Shown here: positions 1-5,323 of the stretch, piece by piece | Position numbering within the stretch: position 1 is the first letter of the stretch | Layout of the letters: every line of letters begins with the position of its first letter | From: Firmicutes bacterium UBA3738 | GTDB taxonomy: Bacteria > Bacillota > Clostridia > Peptostreptococcales > Anaerovoracaceae | DNA: 5,386 bases | Direction: 5' to 3' | NCBI GenBank assembly: GCA_002372505.1 | Contig: DFGY01000115.1 | Coordinates: 1-5,386, forward strand | Notes under the pieces: generated by a model | Database searches by the model: none | Told to the model about the DNA's origin: nothing | What the model saw: the letters and a program-made list of their open reading frames with translations, nothing else | Position numbers and translations under genes: made by a program

Positions 1-31
1 GCATACGCAAGCATTTGCAAGCAATAATCAT
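1..31 (-). CDS. Start of a truncated gene running off the left edge (function unknown)
   Basis: An ATG on the minus strand at 31-29 follows a strong Shine-Dalgarno, GGAGGTG (reverse complement of 37-43), with 7 nt between GGAGG and the start. About ten codons are visible before the window ends, reading MIIACKCLRM. The gene is divergent from the MFS transporter and shares a roughly 220-bp intergenic region with it. The first residues faintly recall the openings of ABC-F ATPases (MILACxNI-type), but that is a memory-based impression from ten residues and is not an assignment. The call rests on the start codon and ribosome binding site only. Confidence 0.4.
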   Translation of the reverse strand, partial: MIIACKCLRM

Positions 32-93
32 AGCAGCACCTCCAGATATGATCTGACCTTTTCTTCTACATGGTGGAAATCACTTGCTTCGAA

Positions 94-139
94 CATTACT
101 CCTGCCACCCTTGTGCTTGATTTTTGACGAAGAGTAATG
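94..139. repeat. 8-bp inverted repeat around the divergent promoter region
   Basis: CATTACTC at 94-101 is the exact reverse complement of GAGTAATG at 132-139, with a 30-bp gap. The pair flanks the -35 box of the predicted MFS promoter, and the right arm overlaps its extended -10 TG. It could be a two-site operator or chance, and no regulator gene for it is visible nearby. Confidence 0.25.
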
Positions 140-146
140 ATATAAT
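117..146 (+). promoter_or_regulatory. Predicted sigma-A promoter for the MFS transporter
   Basis: The -35 box TTGATT (117-122) is followed after 18 nt by a perfect -10 box TATAAT (141-146). The -10 is preceded by TGA, giving an extended -10 (TGNTATAAT) at 138-146. Transcription would begin near 153, leaving a leader of about 98 nt before the MFS start codon at 251. A TTGACG at 124-129 is too close to the -10 (11 nt) to serve as the -35. Confidence 0.65.
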
Positions 147-162
147 CCTCGTGTTGCGTAGC

Positions 163-200
163 GAAAGCGTATGTCCAAACGACTTGCGCTTTTTCTTTTT
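163..200 (+). terminator. Terminator-like hairpin in the MFS leader (candidate attenuator)
   Basis: AAAGCG (164-169) pairs with CGCTTT (187-192). The stem continues inward with a T-G wobble (170/186), an A-T pair (171/185), one T-T mismatch (172/184) and GTC/GAC (173-175/181-183), closing on a 5-nt CAAAC loop. A T-tract, TTTTTCTTTTT (190-200), follows directly. This is the layout of an intrinsic terminator. It lies between the predicted promoter and the MFS start, and no plus-strand gene upstream needs terminating, so attenuation of the transporter is the likeliest role. The stem is only moderately stable. Confidence 0.45.
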
Positions 201-248
201 GCAGTCACATACAGGAGACAATATAGAGACAATACAGAAAGGAAATAA
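171..248 (+). CDS. Possible 25-codon leader ORF upstream of the MFS gene
   Basis: An ATG at 171 opens a 25-codon frame that ends with TAA at 246-248, two bases before the MFS ATG at 251. The peptide starts MSKRLALFLFAV and ends in a basic, hydrophilic tail. Its start codon lies inside the left arm of the leader hairpin, so a ribosome loading here would prevent the hairpin from forming. That layout resembles leader peptides of inducible resistance genes. The weak point is the lack of a clear Shine-Dalgarno; only GAAAG at 163-167 is present and it is too close to the start. The frame may be fortuitous. Confidence 0.25.
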   Translation: MSKRLALFLFAVTYRRQYRDNTERK

Positions 249-250
249 GA

Positions 251-1402
251 ATGTATAACATATTCAAGAAACACAGAAGATGGAGACTAATTACCGCGAT
301 ACTTTCCTTATCGCTTCTTACCGTCATGGCCGGGGCCGCAGTAGCCCCTGCCCTCGGACTCATACGCGAACACTTCGCAGATACCGATACAGGCCTCGTC
401 CAGATGATAGTAAGCATGCCTGCCATCTTCATCGCACTTCCAAACCTCTTTCTCTATAAACCACTGTGCAAGCGTTTCAGAGCTCGTACTCTGCTTCTGA
501 TCGGCCTTACTCTGTACACAGTCTTCGGCTGCGCCGCCGGGCTATTTAGCAGCATTGCGATGATTCTCATCTGCCGAGCTTTAGTCGGCGTCGGTGTGGG
601 CATAATAATGCCACTTTCAACGGGCCTTCTATCCTTCTATTTCACCAAAGATAAGCAGGGACCGCTTATGGGCTACTCTTCGGCGCTCAACATGCTTGGC
701 GGAGTCGTTGCGACTCTCATCGCCGGCGGCCTCGCCATGATAAGTTGGAGGCTCAGCTTTATGGTCTATTTGCTGGGATTCATCAGCATCGCGCTCTGCC
801 TCATCTGGATGCCAAATGACAGGATATACGACAGCAGGCAGGCTTCACCCGGAGGCGGCTTGGTAAAACAATACGCGCCGTACATAATAGTCATGTTTTT
901 TCTCAGCTTTACATTCTTTGTTTATCCCGCAAGTTTCGCCCTTGAGTACAGCAAGTCCGGCGCAATACCCCAAGGCCTGATAGCGCCGGTAATGGCCATG
1001 ATGGACGTATTCGGCTTTGTGGGAGGGCTCGCATTCTCATCCATAAGCAAGAGTATCAAAAAAGGCGCGAGGTTCATCACACCGGTTTTGTTTATAATAT
1101 CGTATGTATTTCTCGGCATACTTGGCGGAGCAGCAGGAATACTCATTGGTTCCGCATTCGTCGGCGTAGCCAACGGTATCGGTGTGCCATTCATAATGAC
1201 ATCAGCTTCAGCAAAAGCAGGAAAAGATGCCGCCACAACTGTTATGCCTCTCATATCCGCAGCTCTTTACCTTGCTCAGTTTATGACTCCGGTGATTCTT
1301 TCCGCAGCAGGCCGGATTTTAAGCGTCAACTCATTCGTTATCGCGCTCGCCACAGCTGTACTACTTGCCGCAGTGTCCTTAAGCATTTCCGAAGAGTTGT
1401 AA
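251..1402 (+). CDS. MFS transporter, drug-efflux-like, 12 transmembrane segments
   Basis: This 383-residue hydrophobic protein is typical in length and pattern for a 12-TM major facilitator superfamily permease, probably a proton-coupled exporter in the cytoplasmic membrane. After a short basic N-terminus (KKHRRWR), I place membrane segments at roughly 13-36, 47-68, 79-99, 102-126, 140-164, 167-187, 208-230, 244-265, 274-294, 295-318, 329-352 and 358-379. A degenerate motif A lies in the basic loop between TM2 and TM3 (about 68-80, YKPLCKRFRAR). The TM4 motif RALVGVGVG is at 109-117. A glycine-rich TM5 stretch (NMLGGVVATLIAGG, 147-160) resembles motif C of exporters. A hydrophilic central loop lies near 188-207. 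The start is backed by AAAGGA (238-243), 7 nt upstream. The gene has its own promoter and a possible attenuating leader. The substrate cannot be deduced, and a role in metabolite or antibiotic export is inferred from family resemblance. No terminator is visible after the stop. Confidence 0.88.
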   Translation: MYNIFKKHRRWRLITAILSLSLLTVMAGAAVAPALGLIREHFADTDTGLVQMIVSMPAIFIALPNLFLYKPLCKRFRARTLLLIGLTLYTVFGCAAGLFSSIAMILICRALVGVGVGIIMPLSTGLLSFYFTKDKQGPLMGYSSALNMLGGVVATLIAGGLAMISWRLSFMVYLLGFISIALCLIWMPNDRIYDSRQASPGGGLVKQYAPYIIVMFFLSFTFFVYPASFALEYSKSGAIPQGLIAPVMAMMDVFGFVGGLAFSSISKSIKKGARFITPVLFIISYVFLGILGGAAGILIGSAFVGVANGIGVPFIMTSASAKAGKDAATTVMPLISAALYLAQFMTPVILSAAGRILSVNSFVIALATAVLLAAVSLSISEEL

Positions 1403-1495
1403 ACAAACACTTCGTGAATTTCTTTATCGTATCCGTCGTATAATCCGGTGGGCATGCCTTTGACGATGATGGCGCCGTCTTTATATGCTATGCCC
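1403..1495 (-). pseudogene. Orphan coding fragment left of the MITE-like element
   Basis: Reading leftward from the element, the minus strand encodes a protein-like run starting GIAYKDGAIIVKGMP and continuing through TGLYDGYDKEIHEVFVYN before it enters the antisense of the MFS 3' end. It has no start codon or ribosome binding site of its own, and no natural stop is identifiable. With the element removed, this run lines up behind the fragment at 1847-1939, so both are probably parts of one interrupted gene. I do not recognise the protein family. The left limit is set at the MFS stop by assumption. Chance protein-likeness over about 31 codons remains possible. Confidence 0.35.
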
Positions 1496-1547
1496 TGAAA
1501 CCTGGGGACGGTTCCACGTTCCACAGCGTTTCACAGGGACAGGCTTT
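1496..1547 (+). repeat. Left terminal inverted repeat of the MITE-like element
   Basis: This copy is 52 bp. It matches the right terminus except for a 10-nt insertion at 1516-1525, made by a tandem GTTCCAC duplication (1511-1517 and 1518-1524), and one substitution at 1535 (A here, G-equivalent in the other copy). Confidence 0.8.
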
Positions 1548-1804
1548 TAGACTTGCTCCAACTCGCGGCATTCGCATTATTCTTCAATAAAACTCTTTTC
1601 TCGCAATGAGTGAAAAAGTTTTTAACGATTTCTAAAGATTGCTCTAGCTCTTTCTCGTTCTATACGCCTGTTTGCTAAAAAGAGAACTCGGTACCATTAG
1701 AAAATTTTTCACAGATTTGTTTACAGTAAAATCAGTGAAGCAAATTTCAACGCTTCCAATTTTTATGATTTATTCGAGAGTCAAAATAAGTTGTGGTGTA
1801 ACAG

Positions 1805-1846
1805 AAAGCCTGTCCCCGTGAAACGCGGAACCGTCCCCAGGTTTCA
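1805..1846 (-). repeat. Right terminal inverted repeat of the MITE-like element
   Basis: This copy is 42 bp and reads AAAGCCTGTCCCCGTG at its inner edge and CCGTCCCCAGGTTTCA at its outer edge on the plus strand. Its reverse complement is collinear with the left terminus. On the minus strand its first three bases (TGA, 1846-1844) put a stop codon into the reading frame coming from 1939. Confidence 0.8.
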
Positions 1847-1939
1847 CAGGTTGTTGCTGTCTCCTGTTTTTACATTTCCACTTATGTCATCCGGATCGAA
1901 AGTAAGGCTCAGTGTGAATGCTGCATCCTTTTCTTCACT
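1847..1939 (-). pseudogene. Orphan coding fragment right of the MITE-like element
   Basis: On the minus strand a frame reads SEEKDAAFTLSLTFDPDD (from 1939) and continues ISGNVKTGDSNNL up to the element edge, where TGA inside the terminal repeat ends it. It has natural-looking codon use and amphipathic content but no recognisable family. It is offset by one frame from the methyltransferase remnant upstream, and the two frames overlap near 1910-1940, so the join between them is probably a deletion or recombination scar. Together with 1403-1495 it may represent one gene split by the element. Confidence 0.35.
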
Positions 1940-2091
1940 CCCGTAAGCAAGGCTGATCCCGAAAGCATCATCCATGCAGCCTCGTATCTGCTCATAAACA
2001 TGCCGTCTGTTGTGTCGATGAGCTCGACTTTTTCGTATCCCATGTCCTTTAGTTTTTGTTAAAACTCGAAGTGTTTCCAGAAGAATCTCCT
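1909..2091 (-). pseudogene. C-terminal remnant of a class I SAM-dependent methyltransferase
   Basis: Starting just after the stop of the 2098-2937 gene, and in the same frame, the minus strand reads RRFFWKHFEF, then TAA (2059-2061), then QKLKDMGYEKVELIDTTDG, MFMSRYEAAWMMLSG and SALLTGVKK, ending at TGA (1911-1909). The GYEKVELIDTTDGMFMS...EA...LSGSALLTG pattern resembles the C-terminal strands of UbiE-like class I methyltransferases of Clostridia, as I recall them. The SAM-binding N-terminal part is absent, so this is a dead 3' fragment. A tyrosine codon (TAT or TAC) would fit the family where TAA now stands. It is not the tail of the 2098-2937 protein, which is already full length. Confidence 0.5.
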
Positions 2092-2097
2092 GCCTAA

Positions 2098-2937
2098 TTA
2101 TTTTGCAAAATCCATTTTTACAATTCTCATCTTCATCAACCCATCCCCTACTTTTGCCAGGAACCTATGGAAGCCTGTTACTCCGGGAGATCTTAGGTCA
2201 TAGTATCCGAGCATATATCCTCTAGAAGATATTTCAATCTTATCTGACCAGCCGCCCAGTTCCTTTTCTACTTTATCGACATGAAAATATCCGCTTACAT
2301 CTGTGATACCGAAATTCTTAAGCACCTTCTTCATCATTAGGTTGTAGCCTATCGTGCCTACTGTATCAAAGATTAATCTTGCCCCCGGGAACTTCTCGCC
2401 TATGGCAAGAGTGAGCGCTTTTACCTGGTCTTTCGTAAGATAATGAAAAACGCCGGCAGCAAAAAATACCGCGCCGCCTGAGCCATCCACCTTGTCAAGC
2501 CACGAAAGTTCATTTAAGTCCGTCGCAATGCTCTCCTCTCTTTCTCCGTCAGGTAACATCCCCGTTCGGGCTTCAATGATATCCGGCAAGTCCACATTGT
2601 ATATTATGATAGAGCCGTTATCTAACGCTCTTCCCGTAGAGTCGAGACCGCAGCCCATATTTACTACGGCCGCTTCAGGATGAGTTTTCAGATAGTCCTT
2701 TGTTTCCCACTGGATATCAAGGTTTCTCATGGCAGCTTCTAACGCGCCGAATTTATAGAAGGTATTATTTGCCTTCTTTTCAAGCTCAGAGAAGTCGTAG
2801 TCTACCATTTCGCAGAGCTTAACCGCAGCATCGTCCTTATATAGTTCTGGAAAAGCCTCAGTACAAAGCTTTCTTCCCAGAAGTGGAATCATTAGAGTTT
2901 CCTGTACGCTATTCTTTTCAATGTGATATTTTTCCAT
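2098..2937 (-). CDS. SAM-dependent O-methyltransferase, LCMT/PPM family (full length)
   Basis: This 279-residue cytosolic methyltransferase has the order of motifs seen in the leucine carboxyl methyltransferase-like family (LCMT/PPM, COG3315 type). The SAM-binding motif I is VVNMGCGLDS (91-100). An acidic ribose-binding block follows at VDLPDIIEAR (115-124). ATDLNELSW (138-146) fits the adenine-contacting loop, and AAGVFHYLTKDQV (160-172) is the post-strand-4 motif. The final strand is near MRIVKMDF (270-277). Relatives methylate carboxylates or hydroxyls of small molecules, including polyketide intermediates; the substrate here is unknown. The start is supported by GAGG (reverse complement of 2945-2948), 7 nt upstream. 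It is the last intact gene of the minus-strand series, 99 bp after the ancestral end of its paralogue (3037), and no internal promoter or terminator is convincing in that gap. It is probably co-transcribed from the tetR promoter. Confidence 0.85.
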   Translation of the reverse strand: MEKYHIEKNSVQETLMIPLLGRKLCTEAFPELYKDDAAVKLCEMVDYDFSELEKKANNTFYKFGALEAAMRNLDIQWETKDYLKTHPEAAVVNMGCGLDSTGRALDNGSIIIYNVDLPDIIEARTGMLPDGEREESIATDLNELSWLDKVDGSGGAVFFAAGVFHYLTKDQVKALTLAIGEKFPGARLIFDTVGTIGYNLMMKKVLKNFGITDVSGYFHVDKVEKELGGWSDKIEISSRGYMLGYYDLRSPGVTGFHRFLAKVGDGLMKMRIVKMDFAK

Positions 2938-3036
2938 TTTCCAACCTCAAAATACTTGTGCGAGCATAATCCTTTTGTTCAGTGCCCGTCCCCAGATTAA
3001 AAACGTCTTGCTTATAGTATTACAGTCCAATTCATT

Positions 3037-3135
3037 TTATTTTGCCTTCTTTTTACAGTGAACAAGAAAACCTCTGCGGCCTCCCTCGTCCACAACCTTC
3101 ATAGCTATTCTCGTATAGAGCTTAAGCTCCTTTTT
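3037..3135 (-). pseudogene. Cut-off C-terminal tail of the upstream methyltransferase
   Basis: Beyond the TAA at 3138-3136 the same frame stays open for 32 codons, to a second TAA at 3039-3037. It reads KKELKLYTRIAMKVVDEGG and ends RRGFLVHCKKKAK. The mix of a helix (ELKLYTRIAMKVV) and a final beta strand (GFLVHCKK) is what the LCMT/PPM fold needs at its end. It parallels the last 30 or so residues of the paralogue at 2098-2937. With this tail the protein would be about 271 residues, close to the paralogue's 279. No separate start or ribosome binding site is present, so the tail is unlikely to be translated on its own. Confidence 0.6.
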
Positions 3136-3852
3136 TTACTGTTTCCTGGCGTCTGTAAAAAAGGGTCTTACTTCCATCAATTCATAATCCACACTGCGAA
3201 CGAAGTCCTCCGGCTTATCGATTCCGAAATAAAGCATGGCATCATTATTCCCGGTTTTCTTTATATAATTCGCAGCATAATTGATAGCCTTCATTGTCAT
3301 GGCATCAAATAGGAGTTCCACCTCATCAAAGTGATTCCTCACTTCTTCTATAAATGTGAGAACCTGCTCCTCATGGAAGTATTGGAAAACACCTATTACC
3401 GTAATCATGGTTGGCAGGGTTTTATCTATCTCATCGGTCCAAGAGAAATCGAACATATCTCCGGGAATTAAGACTTCTCCCTCCGGCTCTCCCAGGACCC
3501 TTTTCCTGGCTTCAATCACATCGGGAAGATCCATCTCGTAGAACGTCGCTTTTGACGTATCCGACTTGATCCTGAAGAAAGATGTTTCAAGTCCGCACCC
3601 AATATTAATGACATTGCATTTTTCGTGACCTTCAATGAAGGCTTTCACCATTTTATCCGTATTGTAAAAGCGACATGCTCCCGCCATTTCAAAATATTCG
3701 CTGGATTTGGAAACAATCTCTTCATAAGGCATGTCCTTCTCAAGAGATAGAGCCATTTCATCGTAAAAATAATCCGGGAATCTCTTCGACACATATATCC
3801 TTGCCGCCAGCGGAAGATACAGCGTGTCCGCAACACCTTGTAATTTTCTCAT
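3136..3852 (-). CDS. SAM-dependent methyltransferase, LCMT/PPM family, truncated by an in-frame stop
   Basis: This 238-residue paralogue of the 2098-2937 gene has motif I at VINIGCGLET (81-90), the acidic block MDLPDVIEAR (107-116), PGDMFDFSW (130-138) and the post-strand-4 motif VIGVFQYFHEEQV (152-164). The two proteins share LPL near the N-terminus, GCGL, DLPD-IEAR and the GVF-Y motif in the same order, which points to an old duplication. The start at 3852 follows GGGAGG (reverse complement of 3860-3865) with 7 nt spacing. The reading frame stops after FFTDARKQ, but family-like sequence continues in frame for 32 codons. The protein thus appears to lack its last helix and strand and may be misfolded or inactive. 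A sequencing error, read-through or real decay cannot be told apart here. It follows the ATC hydrolase-family gene by 77 bp without an evident terminator, so it is likely in the same operon. Confidence 0.8.
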   Translation of the reverse strand: MRKLQGVADTLYLPLAARIYVSKRFPDYFYDEMALSLEKDMPYEEIVSKSSEYFEMAGACRFYNTDKMVKAFIEGHEKCNVINIGCGLETSFFRIKSDTSKATFYEMDLPDVIEARKRVLGEPEGEVLIPGDMFDFSWTDEIDKTLPTMITVIGVFQYFHEEQVLTFIEEVRNHFDEVELLFDAMTMKAINYAANYIKKTGNNDAMLYFGIDKPEDFVRSVDYELMEVRPFFTDARKQ

Positions 3853-3929
3853 CTTAGTTCCTCCCGTTTTCCTATACCGTCCAGCCGGCTCCCGCCTGCT
3901 TTCATTGGATAATCTCTCCTGTTCTGTTT

Positions 3930-4646
3930 CTACTTATAACCTTTCCCTTGCATGAATACAGGAGGCCATGCCTCCATAATCGGTGCTCCGAGTTTTACCT
4001 TGAAGTCGCAGTAATCCCCATCCTCAAAGCAGGTATGTTCCCGATAGAGAGGCACGCCGAAAGATCCGAGCATGACATAGTCCAGATTGCAAAGGTAAGG
4101 CATGTACTCCCCATAGCCGTGCTCTTTGGCAAACACCGATAGTGGACACACCAGATTGTGGTAGCTGAAGTCGTATCCGGATTCCGGCGGCACTTGCGTC
4201 TTCGTCTCGAAGCTCCCCGGATACTTGGCGGCATTGGCTGCGTTCTTGACATCCTTTTTCATATATGTCTTCGCTGCCCATTTGGGATTGCTGAACATTT
4301 TCTTGGCTATGGCACGGACAATTCCCGGCTTAGCGTTGAAGAAACGTTCGTAGCACATCACCATGAGTCTGCCGCTCTCATGTGCGTCGACACCGTATCG
4401 TTTCATCACCTCACCCATGGCCACGAAGTAATATGCGCCGGTAAGATTGGAGGTTCCGCTTACGTCGTCTCCGCCAATGTAGGGGAAATTCTCCAGAAGG
4501 TTTTCCTCGTAGAATCGCCAAATCTCCTCAAGCAGTTCCTCGTAGCCCTTGCCGCTCGCCTGCTCAAGGTCAGCTGAAATATGACGCAGATAGCTGTTCA
4601 TCGTCTTTTTGAGTTTCTTCTTGTTCTTTGCGTAGTACTCATGCAT
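3930..4646 (-). CDS. L-2-amino-thiazoline-4-carboxylic acid (ATC) hydrolase family protein
   Basis: This soluble 238-residue protein has no signal peptide. Its C-terminal half matches the ATC hydrolase family (Pfam ATC_hydrolase) as I know it: YHNLVCPLSVFAKEHGYGE (162-180), then YLCNLDYVMLGSFG (184-197), then YREHTCFEDGDYCDFKVK (201-218). Conserved-looking residues are His163, Cys167, Cys186, Asp189, Arg202, Thr205, Gly210, Cys213 and Asp214. The N-terminal half is helical, with a GGDDVSGTSNLTGAYYF stretch at 58-74. The founding pseudomonad enzyme opens the thiazoline ring of ATC during conversion to L-cysteine. Most clostridial members are untested, so that reaction should not be assumed. 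The start lies 3 nt after the tetR stop, with its AAGGAG inside the tetR 3' end, which indicates translational coupling and joint control by the TetR protein. Confidence 0.8.
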   Translation of the reverse strand: MHEYYAKNKKKLKKTMNSYLRHISADLEQASGKGYEELLEEIWRFYEENLLENFPYIGGDDVSGTSNLTGAYYFVAMGEVMKRYGVDAHESGRLMVMCYERFFNAKPGIVRAIAKKMFSNPKWAAKTYMKKDVKNAANAAKYPGSFETKTQVPPESGYDFSYHNLVCPLSVFAKEHGYGEYMPYLCNLDYVMLGSFGVPLYREHTCFEDGDYCDFKVKLGAPIMEAWPPVFMQGKGYK

Positions 4647-4649
4647 ATC

Positions 4650-5279
4650 TTATTTCTCCTTTTTCATCAGTGCTGTGATCCCGACCTCATAAACGCGACC
4701 AATCGCTTCCATGCACTTTATGATCGTGTCCCTGTCTTTGCCCGATGTGATCAAGTTGAAAAGCGTGCTTACATAGCCGTCCATCAGGATGTCCATCGTC
4801 TGTTGCTCTATGGACCCGGCGTTCTCTGCCTGCGTCGCTGCTTTGTTTATCTCGGTTGCATTTCGATCCGCGATACGGTCAAGGAACCCCTCGTGCTTCG
4901 TGCCCTTCGATCCTGTCACGATAAGCTTCGTAGCATCCCTGTCTGCAAGAAGTATATCGACGATTTCGGGGATGTGGGGATAGTACACCTGTCCCATCGA
5001 ATTCAGTCTTTGCTTCTCAGGCTGTGCGTCCATCTCAGCGCGAATCTCATCAAGTTTTTTCACCACAGTTTCCGCAATTGGATCGGTGATCGCGTAGAAA
5101 AGGTCTTCCTTGGAATCAAAATATCCGAATAAGGCACCGGAAGTAAAACCTGCATCTTCTGCTATCTTGCGTAGTGGTGCAGCCTGAAAACCGTACTCAA
5201 GAAAGCAATTCCTCGCACTCTCGATGATGCGGTCTCTTGTGGACATATCTCCCAGGTCTGATTGTTTTCTTCTCGCCAT
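4650..5279 (-). CDS. TetR/AcrR-family transcriptional repressor, probable autoregulator
   Basis: This 209-residue protein is of normal length for the family. The N-terminal DNA-binding domain spans about 13-60. RDRIIESARNCFLEYGF (15-31) is helix 1. LRKIAEDAGFTSGALFGYF (36-54) is the helix-turn-helix, followed by the usual SKEDLF (56-61). The remainder (about 65-205) is a variable helical ligand-binding and dimerisation domain, so the inducer cannot be predicted. The start at 5279 is fixed by AGGAGG (reverse complement of 5285-5290), 5 nt upstream; a second ATG at codon 12 lacks such a site. The gene heads the minus-strand operon. A consensus promoter overlapped by a 34-bp double palindrome lies directly upstream, so the protein very likely represses its own transcription together with the ATC hydrolase and methyltransferase genes. 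Confidence 0.9.
   Translation of the reverse strand: MARRKQSDLGDMSTRDRIIESARNCFLEYGFQAAPLRKIAEDAGFTSGALFGYFDSKEDLFYAITDPIAETVVKKLDEIRAEMDAQPEKQRLNSMGQVYYPHIPEIVDILLADRDATKLIVTGSKGTKHEGFLDRIADRNATEINKAATQAENAGSIEQQTMDILMDGYVSTLFNLITSGKDRDTIIKCMEAIGRVYEVGITALMKKEK
4656..4661 (-). promoter_or_regulatory. Ribosome binding site of the ATC hydrolase gene inside the tetR 3' end
   Basis: AAGGAG on the minus strand forms part of the last Lys-Glu codons of tetR and lies 9 nt before the ATG at 4646. The overlap makes translation of the second gene dependent on, or coupled to, that of tetR. Confidence 0.7.
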
Positions 5280-5289
5280 ACCGGCCTCC

Positions 5290-5323
5290 TAATATAACTT
5301 AGTTATATAACTTAGTTATATTA
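5290..5323. promoter_or_regulatory. Probable TetR operator: two overlapping 17-bp palindromes
   Basis: The 17-bp palindrome ATATAACTTAGTTATAT occurs at 5292-5308 and again at 5305-5321. Each is perfect apart from its central base. Their centres are 13 bp apart, because the 13-bp unit ATATAACTTAGTT is tandemly repeated. The whole 34-bp block 5290-5323 is itself a palindrome apart from the two centres. It covers most of the -10 box, the expected transcription start and the region up to the ribosome binding site of tetR. No second copy is present in the window, including at the MFS promoter. Binding by two TetR dimers, as described for QacR on its long operator, is an inference. Confidence 0.85.

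Larger units (their letters stand above)
1496..1846. mobile_element. 351-bp MITE-like element with inverted GGGGACGGTTCC-type termini
   Basis: The element is bounded by long inverted repeats whose first 20 bases, TGAAACCTGGGGACGGTTCC, are identical. The repeats continue with GCGTTTCAC and GGGACAGGC blocks. The interior (about 1548-1804) is AT-rich, has stops in all frames and encodes no transposase, so the element would need an enzyme supplied in trans. Repeats with this GGGGACGGTTCC / GGGACAGG signature are, from my knowledge of clostridial genomes, widespread and often found around IS200-like/REP-associated Y1 transposases; that link is recall, not something shown here. Near the left end the minus strand reads ATGCCGCGAGTTGG (MPRVG), possibly the residual start of such a transposase. 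No clear target duplication is seen at the edges. Confidence 0.7.

Noticed and set aside
80..432. Two overlapping minus-strand open frames across the MFS leader and 5' end
   Set aside because: They are antisense to the MFS gene and its leader, lack ribosome binding sites, and have low-complexity or unlike-protein composition.
922..1254. 110-codon minus-strand frame inside the MFS gene
   Set aside because: It is antisense to well-supported transmembrane coding sequence and is proline/alanine-rich, as expected for a shadow frame; no Shine-Dalgarno.
1276..1524. 82-codon minus-strand ORF starting in the left terminal repeat
   Set aside because: Its start codon lies within the mobile element and its last 40 or so codons are antisense to the MFS gene. 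Only the middle part (1403-1495) looks like genuine old coding sequence, so I list that as a fragment and not the whole ORF as a gene.
1548..1804. Protein-like minus-strand run (NEKELEQSLEIVKNFF...) inside the element
   Set aside because: The frame is short, has upstream stops, no start with a ribosome binding site and no recognisable family; chance is likelier.
3058..3312. 84-codon plus-strand frame opposite the truncated methyltransferase
   Set aside because: Its product has no recognisable domain, and the minus strand carries the methyltransferase frame and its tail here.
3880..3905. GC-rich AGCCGGCT palindrome region between the ATC hydrolase and methyltransferase genes as a terminator
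   Set aside because: The palindrome is only 8 bp, has no loop and no T-tract follows on the minus strand, so it does not support transcription ending between these genes.
4158..5132. Long plus-strand frames of 139 and 183 codons opposite the ATC hydrolase and tetR genes
   Set aside because: Both are antisense to genes with clear families and ribosome binding sites, and their histidine/leucine/arginine-rich translations match no domain.
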